Assembly: GCA_036419695.1 (NCBI GenBank)
Contig: CP143946.1
Coordinates: forward strand, 414,501-478,500
Length of the DNA stretch: 64,000 nucleotides
Origin: [Clostridium] symbiosum
GTDB taxonomy: Bacteria; Bacillota; Clostridia; Lachnospirales; Lachnospiraceae
Direction of reading: 5' to 3'
The stretch's first letter is position 1. Each line of letters opens with the position of its first letter. Shown here piece after piece: positions 15,633-24,659 of the stretch. The translations under genes and the position numbers were made by a program. The notes below the pieces were generated by a model. That model saw only the letters and a list, made by a program, of their open reading frames with translations. It was not told the origin of the DNA and made no database searches.

Positions 15633-16796
15633 ATGAAGTTTGGAGTACTGAAGGATATCAAAGTTGGGGAGTACCGTGTGATTGCCACACCTGCAGAGGT
15701 AAGTATGATTGCAATGGATGGACATGAGGTTTATGTGCAGAAGGGCGCAGGCGAAGGTTCCGGTTTCAGTGATGAAGCTTATGCTGCCGAGGGAGCAAAG
15801 CTGGTTGATACAAAGGAAGAGATTTATAAGGAATGTGATTTCGTTGCCAAGGTAAAAGAATTTGAACCGTGTGAATACGGCCTGCTCCGCGAGAACCAGA
15901 TCGTGTTTACCTGTATCCATCCGGCAGCCCACCGCGAAGAGGTTCAGGCAATCCTGGACAGCAAATGTATCGCTTTCACCGCAGAGGATTCCCACCGCTA
16001 CGGCTCACCGAACTGTGAGGCGGCAGGCAAGCAGGGAGCTTTGATGGGACTGGAATCACTTCTGGCCATCAACGGCGGTAAGGGTAAATTCGTTAACGGC
16101 CTGGGTGGAGCGCCCGGCATCAAGGCGCTGGTTCTTGGCGGCGGCATTGTTGGTAAATCCGTTGCTTCCGTTCTTCATTCCCTGGGAGCCTGGGTAACCG
16201 TAATGGATATCAATATCGGAACACTCCGTGATATCGGAAAACAGTTTAATGAGGAAGTAAACACTCAGATTTCCAACCGTTATAATATTAAGAAACTTCT
16301 TCCTGAAGTTGATGTTGTTTATAACTGTGTTAAATGGCCGAAAACGGCAAAAGAGTTCCTGATCGACCGCGAGATGGTGCGTTCCATGGAGAGAGGTTCC
16401 GTTATTGTTGACATCAGCAATGACGTGGGAGCCATTGAGACATTCCATGAGACAACCCATGCCGATCCGCGTTATATTGAAGAGGGAGTTGTACATTACT
16501 GCGTAAGCAACATCCCGGGAGCCATTTCACAGTCCACCTCCATTGCATACGCTGCTTCCGTGCTTCCACACTTCAGGAGCATTATGAACAACGGAGTAGC
16601 CGAGGCTTGTGCAAGGGACGGCTTCCTGAGAAGAAGCCTTACCGCATACAAGGGCTACCTGACACATGAGGAAACCAGCGCCATCCAGGGAAGACCGTGG
16701 ATCCGTCCGGAAGACATTTTAAATATTGCAGATAAAAAACTGGATCCGGCTCCGGCGGCAACCAGTACGAAATCCGATAACTTTATTAAACTCTAA
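15633..16796 (+). CDS. Alanine dehydrogenase / saccharopine dehydrogenase-like NAD(P) enzyme
   Basis: 387 residues of the alanine dehydrogenase / PNT-N superfamily: N-terminal substrate domain (FGVLKDIKVGEYRVIATPAEVSM, conserved E-x-R-V-x-x-T/P and the KVKEF and IHPAAH segments) and a Rossmann domain (ALVLGGGIVGKSVASVLHSLGAWVTVMD). Classical alanine dehydrogenases reversibly deaminate L-alanine to pyruvate, but this sequence is divergent (for example VDVVYNCVKWPKT where Ald has a conserved alanine-binding loop). Its partner genes are an ornithine-cyclodeaminase-like protein and a GltS-type symporter, so a different amino acid or imino acid may be the substrate. First gene of the sigma-54 operon, with GGAGGAAGG before the ATG. 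Confidence 0.72.
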   Translation: MKFGVLKDIKVGEYRVIATPAEVSMIAMDGHEVYVQKGAGEGSGFSDEAYAAEGAKLVDTKEEIYKECDFVAKVKEFEPCEYGLLRENQIVFTCIHPAAHREEVQAILDSKCIAFTAEDSHRYGSPNCEAAGKQGALMGLESLLAINGGKGKFVNGLGGAPGIKALVLGGGIVGKSVASVLHSLGAWVTVMDINIGTLRDIGKQFNEEVNTQISNRYNIKKLLPEVDVVYNCVKWPKTAKEFLIDREMVRSMERGSVIVDISNDVGAIETFHETTHADPRYIEEGVVHYCVSNIPGAISQSTSIAYAASVLPHFRSIMNNGVAEACARDGFLRRSLTAYKGYLTHEETSAIQGRPWIRPEDILNIADKKLDPAPAATSTKSDNFIKL

Positions 16797-16819
16797 GGAA
16801 CTTACAGGAGGATACGGGC

Positions 16820-17929
16820 ATGAATCATAATCTGGACTTTTTATTTCTGACGGAGGCCGAAGCCGTGGAGGCGGGGGCCAATGATGTACATACCTGCATA
16901 CAGGTAATGGATGAAGTATTTGATCTTCTGGGACAGGGAGATTATCTGATGGGTGCCCCAAATCATAACTCCCATGGAATTAAAATTTATTTCCCAAAGG
17001 AGACGCAGTTTCCGGGAATGCCGGTAAAGGGGCCGGATCGGAGATTTATGGCCCTGGTGGCTTATCTCGGCGGCCGTTTCCATGTCTGCGGCGAGAAATG
17101 GTACGGTTCCAATCTTGCCAACCGGGAAAAAGGACTTCCCCGCTCGATTCTGACCACGGTGCTTAATGACCCCGATACGGGAGCGCCCATTGCCATTATG
17201 TCCGCAAACGCCCTGAGCGCGGCGCGGACCGGGGCCATCCCGGCTGTGGGAGCTAAATACTTTGCGAAAAACCAGGCACAGGTGCTGAGCGCCATCGGTA
17301 TCGGCGTGATAGGAAGAGCATGCCTGGATTCCCTGATGGACGTCCTGAAAACAATCCGGGAAATCCGCATCTGCGACATTGATATGGACGCCGCTTCCCG
17401 GTATGCAAAAGAGCTGGAAGAGAAGTACGGCGTGACGGTGAAGGTGGCCGGTTCTGTGGAGGAGGCGGTCAGAGGCAGCGATGTGATCAATGTGGCCACA
17501 TCGGGCAGTGTGTCTCCCCGCATTGAAGACGAATGGGTTGGAGAGGGCGCTCTTCTGACCCTGCCGGCCAGCGCGGATATCAGTGAGTCACTGATGAAGA
17601 GTTCGCGTATTGTGGTTGACAACTGGGAGATGTACGAGGCATATGCGGAAGAACTGAAAAATGTCCCGGGCGGTTTTGCAAAGAATTTGAGCGGCATCTG
17701 CGGATTCATGATGGATCTGGTCTGGAGCGGTAAAATCCGGAAGGAGGATATCACAGGCCTGGGAGATGTGGCGGCAGGCAAGGCGGAAGGCAGGCTTAAC
17801 GATAGGGAAAAAGTGATATTTATCATGGACGGGATGCCGATAGAGGACTTGGCGTGGGGCCATACCATTTACCGGAATGCACTGGAAAAGGGAATTGGAA
17901 CAAAGCTGAATCTCTGGGGGGAACCCTGA
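16820..17929 (+). CDS. Ornithine cyclodeaminase / mu-crystallin family protein
   Basis: 369 residues with the ornithine cyclodeaminase / mu-crystallin fold: an N-terminal part with MGAPNHNSHGIKIYFP and the central stretch GAPIAIMSANALSAARTGAIPAVGAKYFA, then a Rossmann motif VLSAIGIGVIGRACLDSLMDVL and NVATSGSVSPRIEDEWVG. Family members include ornithine cyclodeaminase, ketimine reductases and opine-type dehydrogenases. A branch of this family is annotated in databases as tyramine oxidase subunit B, which this N-terminus resembles. It follows the dehydrogenase by 23 bp with AGGAGG. An NAD(P)-linked imine reduction or amino-acid deamination role is probable; the substrate is unknown. Confidence 0.75.
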   Translation: MNHNLDFLFLTEAEAVEAGANDVHTCIQVMDEVFDLLGQGDYLMGAPNHNSHGIKIYFPKETQFPGMPVKGPDRRFMALVAYLGGRFHVCGEKWYGSNLANREKGLPRSILTTVLNDPDTGAPIAIMSANALSAARTGAIPAVGAKYFAKNQAQVLSAIGIGVIGRACLDSLMDVLKTIREIRICDIDMDAASRYAKELEEKYGVTVKVAGSVEEAVRGSDVINVATSGSVSPRIEDEWVGEGALLTLPASADISESLMKSSRIVVDNWEMYEAYAEELKNVPGGFAKNLSGICGFMMDLVWSGKIRKEDITGLGDVAAGKAEGRLNDREKVIFIMDGMPIEDLAWGHTIYRNALEKGIGTKLNLWGEP

Positions 17930-17999
17930 TACAGAAGACAGACGGCTCGGGAATGCGGGGTAATTCCTGAGCCGGTAAATACGAATACAGGAGGGTTAT

Positions 18000-19367
18000 A
18001 TGAGTGTAAATGATTTTTTACTTGATTTTGCGTTAGCGTCGCTGTTTATTATGATCGGGCAGCTGATCCGTGCAAAGGTGAAAGTAGTACAGAAATTCTT
18101 TGTTCCGGCCAGTATGATTGCCGGTTTTATCGCATTGGCGTTGGGAAGCCAAGGACTGAATATCCTGCCGTTTTCCGAAGGGATTGGTTCCTACGCAGGT
18201 GTGCTGATTATCGTAATTTTCGCAGCAGTTGGAATTAACGGATTTTCATTTTCTAAAAATGATTTCCGATCGGAAGTGGATCGAATCGGTTCCTACTTCT
18301 CCTATAAAGTGCTGGCCCAGGTTATCCAGTTCAGCCTTGCTCCGCTGTTTGCAATTCTCGTAATTTCCAAACTGTTTCCGGATATCAATTATGGCTTCGG
18401 CCTGCTTCTGGCAGCCGGTTTTTCAGGCGGGCACGGAACGGCGGCTGCAGTTGGTTCCACCTTCCAGAGACTGGGAGATCCGGATGCCATGGATATCGCC
18501 ATGACCTGTGCCACGGTAGGAATTCTCTCCGGTATCTTCGGCGGCCTTTTCTTTATCAAAATGGGCACAAAGAAGGGCTGGACAAAATATATTAAGAGCT
18601 TCCAGTATATTTCCGGTGATTTGAAAACCGGTCTGATCCCAAATGAAAAACGTAAATCCATGGGTGATGAGACCGTTTCTTCCATGGTATTAGATCCTCT
18701 GGCCTGGCATCTTGCCATTCTTCTCGTGGCTTCCGGAGCGGGCATGCTTCTTAATAAATGGATCCTCAATGTGACAGGTCTTGACTTGCCGACCTATCTG
18801 GTCGCTTTCCTGATCGCCATCGCGATGTTCCTTGCATTTAAGAAGGTGGGAGTCAGCAAATACATAGATGAGAACGTGATCAGCCGAATCTCGGGAACTG
18901 CCACGGACTATCTTGTGTTTTTTGGTATTGCATCCATCAAGATTTCGGTCATTATTAAATATGCAGCTCCGCTGGCGCTTCTGCTGCTCTGCGGTATGGT
19001 CATCGTAGTGATTACCTTAATGTTCTTCGGCCCAGCTATGAACAGGGGAAGCTGGTTCGAGCGTTCCATCTTCGTATTCGGTTATTCCACAGGCGTATTT
19101 GCCATTGGATTTATTCTTCTTCGTATCGTGGATCCGGACAACCTGTCCAAGACCCTGAACGATACGGCTTTCGCCGCGCCGTTTACGACGCCGATTGAGA
19201 TGTTCGCCTGGTCCGTAGGCCCGATGATGCTTCTAAATGGAAACCATTGGAAGTTCGTCGGTATCTATCTGGCGATACTGGCGGCCTGTATTATCGCCAA
19301 CATTGTGTTCAAATGGTGGTGGCTGAAGCTTCCGTTAGACCGTCCTGCCGAAGGGGAAGAGAGTTAA
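18000..19367 (+). CDS. GltS-family sodium:glutamate-type symporter
   Basis: 455 residues, about ten to twelve membrane segments. The two inverted halves carry the glycine-rich GltS signatures: GLLLAAGFSGGHGTAAAVGSTF in the first, and FGYSTGVFAIGFILLRIVDPD plus SVGPMMLLNG in the second. Members transport glutamate or related dicarboxylic amino acids with sodium. It is the third gene of the sigma-54 operon, so import is linked to the two upstream NAD-dependent amino-acid enzymes. It is preceded by AGGAGG. Confidence 0.82.
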   Translation: MSVNDFLLDFALASLFIMIGQLIRAKVKVVQKFFVPASMIAGFIALALGSQGLNILPFSEGIGSYAGVLIIVIFAAVGINGFSFSKNDFRSEVDRIGSYFSYKVLAQVIQFSLAPLFAILVISKLFPDINYGFGLLLAAGFSGGHGTAAAVGSTFQRLGDPDAMDIAMTCATVGILSGIFGGLFFIKMGTKKGWTKYIKSFQYISGDLKTGLIPNEKRKSMGDETVSSMVLDPLAWHLAILLVASGAGMLLNKWILNVTGLDLPTYLVAFLIAIAMFLAFKKVGVSKYIDENVISRISGTATDYLVFFGIASIKISVIIKYAAPLALLLLCGMVIVVITLMFFGPAMNRGSWFERSIFVFGYSTGVFAIGFILLRIVDPDNLSKTLNDTAFAAPFTTPIEMFAWSVGPMMLLNGNHWKFVGIYLAILAACIIANIVFKWWWLKLPLDRPAEGEES

Positions 19368-19439
19368 AGGCCGGGCTGCCGGGCGCGGAGGGCTCGTGAC
19401 AAAGCCTGATTTATGAAACGGAACAGAGGATCTGATATA

Positions 19440-19468
19440 TTGTAATCCCATCCAAACTCTGATACTAT
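19440..19468 (+). promoter_or_regulatory. Promoter of the sigma-54 activator gene
   Basis: TTGTAA (19440-19445), a 17-bp spacer and TACTAT (19463-19468), about 60 bp before the start. This gives the activator its own housekeeping promoter. Confidence 0.5.
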
Positions 19469-19529
19469 TTTCTTAAGTGTTTTTTAACCGTTTTATGGAA
19501 ACAGGGCGGAGAAAACAGAGCAGAGGGGG

Positions 19530-20945
19530 ATGGAAACTATGGAATTGATGGAAAAACTGTTCCACGGAAAAGGATATATTGACGGTATTACAATTATAAA
19601 CCTGGAAGGAGAGATTCTGTTCACTGCCAAGCTGAACAACAAGCTCTCCAGCCAGGAGGAAAATTATGAGTTGGTCGGAAAAAAGTTTTTGGATGTCTAT
19701 GAGAATCTGGATCCAAAGACGAGTACGACCATCAAGGCCATGGAACTGGGACTGCCGGTCTATGTGGAAAACCAGCCGCTGAAGGCCGAAGGGCAGGAAG
19801 AGATCCGGATCACCTCTCTGTCCATTCCAATTAAAAGCGGAAAGAGAATCGTCGGCGCCATCGATCTGTCCATGCAGGAAAATGCAGTGGAGACAGATAA
19901 TTCGGAGCGGATTGAGTTAAGCTCCGCCTTTTTTCCAATCAACGGCTCGGGAAAACTGCTCAGCCGCGATACGGCGACGTTTACAATCGGTGATATTATC
20001 GCAATGGATGAAAAGATGCAGAAGGCCAGGGAGTATATAAAAATTGTGGCAGCCTGTGATCTGCCTGTTATGATATACGGCGAGACGGGTACGGGCAAGG
20101 AGGTGTTTGCCCAGGCGATCCACAATACCAGCGCGAGAAAGGGAAAACCTTTTATCGCCCAGAACTGTGCGGCCCTTCCCGATACGCTGCTTGAAAGTAT
20201 TCTTTTCGGTACGGCAAAGGGCGCTTTCACGGGCGCTACGGAAAATAAGGGACTGTTCGAACTGGCGGACGGAGGAACGTTGTTTCTCGACGAGATCAAC
20301 TCCATGCCGATCCATCTTCAGTCCAAGCTGCTGCGCGTTCTGCAGGACGGGCATTTCAGAAGCCTGGGAGCGAGGGATATCAAGACGGTGGACGTAAAGA
20401 TTATCGCAGCCATCAATACCGAACCGCTGAAAGCAATTGAGGAAGGCAATCTGCGACGCGATATTTACTACAGGCTCAGTATGATGTCCATCACAATTCC
20501 TCCGCTGCGGGAGCGGAAGAAGGACATTGCACACTTTGTCAATTTTTATGTAAACAAACACAATGGAACATTTAATAAAAAGGTACAGTATGTTTCAAAG
20601 GAGCTGATAGCCAGGCTGGAAGAATACGACTGGCCGGGCAATGTCCGGGAACTGGAACATATCATCGTTTACGGGATGAGTATGGTCGGTGAGGACAGCA
20701 ATATGCTGAAGCTCGAGGATATAGAGGATAAATTCAACGAAATGACAAGTACTCCAAAGAAAAATAAGGAGGAGGGAAATACCCTTTGCTCCTCTTTGCG
20801 AGAGGCGGTCGATGAATACGAGAAGAGCATTATTGTCCGGACAATGAAAGTGACCGGGGGCAATATCTCGGAGGCTGCCAAAATTCTTGATATACCCAGG
20901 CAGACCCTGCAAAGAAAAATTCAACAATACGGAATTCTCCGGTAA
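19530..20945 (+). CDS. Sigma-54-dependent transcriptional activator
   Basis: 471 residues: an N-terminal sensory region of about 150 residues, PAS-like (DGITIINLEGEILFTAKLNNKL), then an AAA+ domain and a Fis-type HTH. Walker A GETGTGKE is at 184-191 and the sigma-54-contacting loop GAFTGA at 231-236. The Walker B region is FLDEINSMP. The C-terminus (GGNISEAAKILDIPRQTLQRKIQQYG) is the DNA-binding helix-turn-helix. An ATG at 19539 has better spacing (9 nt) from the AGAGGGGG box and may be the true start. The operon immediately upstream has a perfect -24/-12 promoter with three palindromic sites, so local control is very likely. Its ligand is probably the amino acid handled by that operon. Confidence 0.9.
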   Translation: METMELMEKLFHGKGYIDGITIINLEGEILFTAKLNNKLSSQEENYELVGKKFLDVYENLDPKTSTTIKAMELGLPVYVENQPLKAEGQEEIRITSLSIPIKSGKRIVGAIDLSMQENAVETDNSERIELSSAFFPINGSGKLLSRDTATFTIGDIIAMDEKMQKAREYIKIVAACDLPVMIYGETGTGKEVFAQAIHNTSARKGKPFIAQNCAALPDTLLESILFGTAKGAFTGATENKGLFELADGGTLFLDEINSMPIHLQSKLLRVLQDGHFRSLGARDIKTVDVKIIAAINTEPLKAIEEGNLRRDIYYRLSMMSITIPPLRERKKDIAHFVNFYVNKHNGTFNKKVQYVSKELIARLEEYDWPGNVRELEHIIVYGMSMVGEDSNMLKLEDIEDKFNEMTSTPKKNKEEGNTLCSSLREAVDEYEKSIIVRTMKVTGGNISEAAKILDIPRQTLQRKIQQYGILR

Positions 20946-21027
20946 TTGCCTTCGGGACGCGTAAGCCCGGAAGGAAACCTTTAGCGAGGAAATTTTTCAG
21001 GGCCGGCGGGGAGAAAGGCATAATAAC

Positions 21028-21900
21028 ATGAGCGGAAAGATTAATAAAGGATCGGTAAGAGACGGACTGCTTCTGGTTATAGGAGCGTTTATATACAGTG
21101 CGGGCACCCAGAGTTTTATTGTGCCGGCTAACATTGCACCCGGAGGAGCGGTCGGTATCGCTTTGATGATTAACTATGTTACCGGACTGCCAGTGGGACG
21201 GATGACCCTGATGGTCAATTTACCGCTGCTCATCCTGGCATGGTTCTATTTAAGCCGCCGGTTTGCCATCCGGACGGCGGTGGCCTGCGGAATCTGTTCC
21301 GTTATCCTGGACTATGTGGTGGCGCCGATATGCCCGCTTTACATGGGGGACAGGATGATGAGCAGTCTCTACGGCGGAATCCTGGTCGGGATTGGAATGG
21401 CATTTATTTTTATGTCCGGTTCCACGACGGGCGGAAGCGATGTGGCCGGATATCTGATGCAGAAGAAATATCCCCATCTTCAAATCGGACGTGCGCTGCT
21501 GATCATAGACGGAGTGATTCTGTCGCTCTCCACGTTTGTATTCCACAATATAGATGCGGCGCTGTTTGGAATGCTCAGTCTGTATGCACAGACAAAGGTG
21601 ATTGACACCATCATTTACGGAGGCGATGCGGGGAGCAATGCATCCATCATCACGAGCCGTGCCGATGAGATTGCAAAGCGCATTATACAGGAATTAGACC
21701 GGAGCGCCACAATATTGCCGGGAAAAGGGGCATACAGCGGCCAGGAGACCACGGTTGTCCTGTGTACGGTGAGAAAATCGGAGTTTTCCCGCCTCAAGAG
21801 AATTATCCAGGAAACGGATGAAAATGCTTTTGTTATGGTAACTGAGACGACGGAGGTATTCGGGCTGGGATTCAAGGACTTCTCGGATGCGGTACAGTAG
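21028..21900 (+). CDS. YitT family membrane protein
   Basis: 290 residues. Five to six membrane spans fill the first ~180 residues (LLLVIGAFIYSAGTQSFIVPANIAPGGAVGIALMI, then MSGSTTGGSDVAGYLMQKKYPHL). The C-terminal ~100 residues form the soluble DUF2179 domain (ATILPGKGAYSGQETTVVLCTVRKSEFSRLKRIIQETDENAFVMVTETTEVFG). YitT proteins are widespread in Firmicutes and their function is not settled. The gene lies 82 bp after the sigma-54 activator and is followed by a terminator. Confidence 0.87.
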   Translation: MSGKINKGSVRDGLLLVIGAFIYSAGTQSFIVPANIAPGGAVGIALMINYVTGLPVGRMTLMVNLPLLILAWFYLSRRFAIRTAVACGICSVILDYVVAPICPLYMGDRMMSSLYGGILVGIGMAFIFMSGSTTGGSDVAGYLMQKKYPHLQIGRALLIIDGVILSLSTFVFHNIDAALFGMLSLYAQTKVIDTIIYGGDAGSNASIITSRADEIAKRIIQELDRSATILPGKGAYSGQETTVVLCTVRKSEFSRLKRIIQETDENAFVMVTETTEVFGLGFKDFSDAVQ

Positions 21901-21924
21901 AATATGATAAACAAACTATTAAAG

Positions 21925-21957
21925 AGTGTATTTGCTTCGGCAGATGCACTTTTTTTT
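21925..21957 (+). terminator. Terminator after YitT gene
   Basis: AGTGTATTTGC and GCAGATGCACT pair through two G-U wobbles around a TTCG tetraloop, followed by eight T. Confidence 0.85.
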
Positions 21958-21960
21958 CGC

Positions 21961-21985
21961 TTCATAGGAAATTACGTCCTATGAA
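21961..21985. other. Perfect 9-bp hairpin in a gene-free stretch
   Basis: TTCATAGGA and TCCTATGAA are perfect arms around a 7-nt loop, directly after the YitT terminator. The rest of the gap up to 22199 is AT-rich and shows no further convincing signal. Confidence 0.5.
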
Positions 21986-22199
21986 CCCAAAAATGCTCCG
22001 CGAGGATGCACGGGAGTAGTAATCAGGAAATTAAAAAGTACGTTATGGAAAATTAAGGATATTGTCATCGGGATGATTGGTTTGTGTGATAAAATTTAAA
22101 AACATAGGAGTTTAATTCCATATGCCATCCGGTACACTGTGCCGAAAATGGAAGTTAATTTATTTTGATTAATGGAGTAAGAGAAAGAGAGAGTTACTT

Positions 22200-22796
22200 A
22201 TGAAAAAAACTGTAAAAATCATTCTGATTACCGTCATCGCGGTGTTCCTTCTGATTGGAGGAGTCATCCTGTTTTTTGTTTCCAACTGGACGGAGAGGAC
22301 GGTAGTAAAAGACATTGCCCAATATGAAGCATATTTTGGGCCGGATGGAATCCACAGGACAGTGCACGCCGATATCAAAAAGAAAACAGGCGAGTCCTAC
22401 CTGGTAATCAACGATATTTTCCCGGAAAAGCTGCCGGAATCCGCTAAAACGGAGGATTTCTATTATGAGTACTATAATTCCTGGGATCCGTGCTACCTTG
22501 GTTATCTGGTCTATACCTGTGACGATGAAGCTTACGAAGCGGAGACAGACCGCCTGAAGTCGAAAAAATACCCGGAACATGATTTGATTTACGGAGCTAC
22601 CGGATTCAACTATCCCGTCCTGGCGGTCAGTGCGAGTGATTTCGGCTATATTTATGCATTGGCGGATGAAGAAGGGAAACGGCTGATTTATGTGGAACTG
22701 ACATTCTGCAACGGTTTTACCGATATAGATTATGAGAAAATAATTCCCGAACGGTATCTGCCGGTTGGATTTGATGCGAAGAATGAGGGGGATTAG
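22200..22796 (+). CDS. Membrane-anchored hypothetical protein, 198 aa
   Basis: An N-terminal hydrophobic helix (KIILITVIAVFLLIGGVILFFVS) with the rest predicted outside the membrane. The soluble part is acidic and aromatic-rich (EDFYYEYYNSWDPCYLGYLVYTCDDEAYEAETDRL) and ends with a segment that looks like a last beta strand and tail (IIPERYLPVGFDAKNEGD). No enzymatic motif is visible and I do not recognise the family. It stands alone, with terminators or repeats on both sides and only a loose purine-rich ribosome site (AGAGAGAG). Confidence 0.65.
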   Translation: MKKTVKIILITVIAVFLLIGGVILFFVSNWTERTVVKDIAQYEAYFGPDGIHRTVHADIKKKTGESYLVINDIFPEKLPESAKTEDFYYEYYNSWDPCYLGYLVYTCDDEAYEAETDRLKSKKYPEHDLIYGATGFNYPVLAVSASDFGYIYALADEEGKRLIYVELTFCNGFTDIDYEKIIPERYLPVGFDAKNEGD

Positions 22797-22852
22797 TTGA
22801 GATGCGAGGACGCCTCTGTAAGACGGCGGACGGGGGAGTGGGAGGGTGTGGA

Positions 22853-23057
22853 TGAGTCTTCAGTCCTGGTTTGTAGGGTGTGGTGAGGGGGAATCCAGGA
22901 GAAAAGATTCCTACGGGGACTCGCTTCCGCTTGTGGAGCGCACAGCGGATGCTAAGCTCGTGAAAAACCTCGCCAAGCACCGGCGGGCTCCAATGTCCCC
23001 TTCGGAATCTTTTCTCCTTCCTTCCCCGGACAGGTTGTCGACGGGACTGAAGACTCA
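22853..23057. repeat. Palindromic repeat unit 1
   Basis: TGAGTCTTCAGTCC at 22853-22866 and its exact reverse complement GGACTGAAGACTCA at 23044-23057 bound a 205-bp unit. Further inverted segments lie inside (GGAGAAAAGATTCC near 22897 against GGAATCTTTTCTCC near 23003). Unit 2 at 23422-23625 has the same ends and similar interior blocks (GGGGAATCC, GTGAAAAACCTCG or its complement). Confidence 0.75.
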
Positions 23058-23114
23058 GCGAAGGTTGTTGCCCCGTCCGCCGGCTTCAGGGGCTGATTGT
23101 CTCTTTCGTCAAGT

Positions 23115-23360
23115 AAGGGGGGAGGTATTGTCGCGGCCACTATGTAGTCGTGAATCTTTTACCTTATGAAGGTATTTCGGGCTGAATTCAGAGAAAAATT
23201 AAAGCTAAATTCAAAGCTAAATGCTATGATTAATCTAAAAATTTAATGGCTATTCAAGGACAGGTCAGGCACTAAAACTAAGACTCATCAATTTAATACC
23301 AAACAGGTATTCTCCTGGAATTCGAGAAAATGTAGTGGCAGCGACAATACCTCCCCCCTT
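23115..23360. repeat. Central 20-bp perfect inverted repeat
   Basis: AAGGGGGGAGGTATTGTCGC (23115-23134) and its exact reverse complement (23341-23360) enclose about 206 bp of AT-rich sequence. Units 1 and 2 flank it, so 22853-23625 is a symmetrical nested palindrome overall. No coding frame with a ribosome site is convincing in it. Confidence 0.75.
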
Positions 23361-23421
23361 TGAAGGAATAAGAACAATTCAGCGGCCGCAGGCCGGGGTA
23401 CGGGATGGCGACAACCATCGC

Positions 23422-23625
23422 GTCTTCAGTCCCGGGCCATAACCTTCCTGTGGGGAATCCGGGAGAAAAAGATTCCGGAGGGAACCTGGGAGTTCATCGG
23501 CACTTACCGAGGTTTTTCACGAGGTTAGTACCGTTATGTACTCCAAAGAGCGCAAGCGTTTCCCGCAGGAACTTTTTCTGCCCGGATTCCCCACCTGCGA
23601 CACCCTGCAAGCCGGGACTGAAGAC
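23422..23625. repeat. Palindromic repeat unit 2
   Basis: GTCTTCAGTCCCGG (23422-23435) and CCGGGACTGAAGAC (23612-23625) are perfect ends of a 204-bp unit. Inside are GGGGAATCCGG and its complement CCGGATTCCCC, and GAGGTTTTTCACGAG, which is the reverse complement of the CTCGTGAAAAACCTC in unit 1. Confidence 0.75.
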
Positions 23626-23691
23626 TCATAACCTCCCCCTCACCATCCCGCCCCCCGACCCTCCCGGCGGCGTTCTCATTCCTCAACACAC

Positions 23692-24402
23692 TTACCTCTG
23701 ATTCAGATACTCCATAATCCCCATATGTATGGTCCATGCGACCCGGTCCTGATAATCTTCGGAATTCAGCATCTTTGACTCGTTCCAGTTGCTCAGGAAA
23801 CCGCATTCCACGATGACGATAGGACATTTCACGTGGAGGAGAAGATAGTAATTGTCGTTGGCCTTGGCAAGTCTTGTGTTCTTTTCTCCCAGAACGTAAT
23901 CGAACCGTTTCTGTATTTTTTCAGCCAGTTTTTTCCCTTTATCCGAGCCTTTATAGTAGAATACCTGACCGCCCGAGATGGCCTCCTGATGGTAGCTGTT
24001 CTGGTGGATGCTGACTACGATGTCGGGATCGGTTTCCGCAATCGTTTGACAGCGCTGTTTCATATCCGCCATTTTTTTGCTGCTGTCGCTGGACTTATAA
24101 AGCCCCTTGTCATCCTCTCTGGTCAGAACAACATCCACGTCGGACTGTTCCAGATATTCCTTGACCTTGAGCGTAATTGCCAGGTTGATATCCTTTTCAA
24201 GGCTGCCGTCCACACCCACTTTCCCCGGGTCGTTCCCGCCATGTCCGGCATCCAGCACGACAACGGGCCGTTCCTTTCCGATATGTACGCTGGTCCCGGA
24301 CACAGACAGGCCCGCATACCGCGTCATCATAAATATACCGGCCAGCAGCACAAATCCGGCTGCCGCCTCCACTGTAAGCCGCTTTGCTATCCGTTTTAAC
24401 AC
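23692..24402 (-). CDS. cwlD: N-acetylmuramoyl-L-alanine amidase, CwlD-like
   Basis: A zinc amidase (Amidase_3) that cleaves the amide bond between muramic acid and L-alanine. About 236 residues, close to CwlD (~237), with one N-terminal membrane anchor (VEAAAGFVLLAGIFMMTRY). Zinc and catalytic motifs are intact: VLDAGHGGNDPG, the Glu in DGSLEKDINLAI, SIHQN, and IVECGFLSN. CwlD makes muramic-delta-lactam in spore cortex together with PdaA. I set the start at GTG 24402 with AGGTGA upstream; a TTG at 24420 is also in frame. It stands alone on the minus strand. Confidence 0.87.
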   Translation of the reverse strand: MLKRIAKRLTVEAAAGFVLLAGIFMMTRYAGLSVSGTSVHIGKERPVVVLDAGHGGNDPGKVGVDGSLEKDINLAITLKVKEYLEQSDVDVVLTREDDKGLYKSSDSSKKMADMKQRCQTIAETDPDIVVSIHQNSYHQEAISGGQVFYYKGSDKGKKLAEKIQKRFDYVLGEKNTRLAKANDNYYLLLHVKCPIVIVECGFLSNWNESKMLNSEDYQDRVAWTIHMGIMEYLNQR

Positions 24403-24582
24403 ATTTTCACCTGAAATCAATAACGGTTATAAAAAGTATATTCCGGGATTTGCCGTTCATGCAGGATTAACGGATGTTTAGTTAGGAGAAGGACATTGAA
24501 ATCAGGCCGGTCAGTATGCTGTTACTGCTCTGCCCCCCGACTATTCCGACGGCTTCTTTTCTCAATTCCCCCTTAGAATCTC

Positions 24583-24611
24583 TTGCACCCTACCCGCCCA
24601 TGTGCTATGAT
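24583..24611 (+). promoter_or_regulatory. Promoter of the tsaC operon
   Basis: TTGCAC (24583-24588), a 17-bp spacer and TATGAT (24606-24611), 48 bp before the gene. Confidence 0.6.
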
Positions 24612-24659
24612 AAAAAACAAAAATATCAGTTTACATTTATATAGAAAGAAGACGCAGCA

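Noticed and set aside
22846..23169. 107-codon + frame, and a similar frame at 23405-23701
   Set aside because: Both lie inside the palindromic units. Their codons are dictated by inverted repeats and neither has a ribosome site.
24490..24530. A GTTACTGCTC phrase resembling the end of the GTTACT repeat family
   Set aside because: No matching inverted end or core hairpin is nearby, so chance similarity is more likely.
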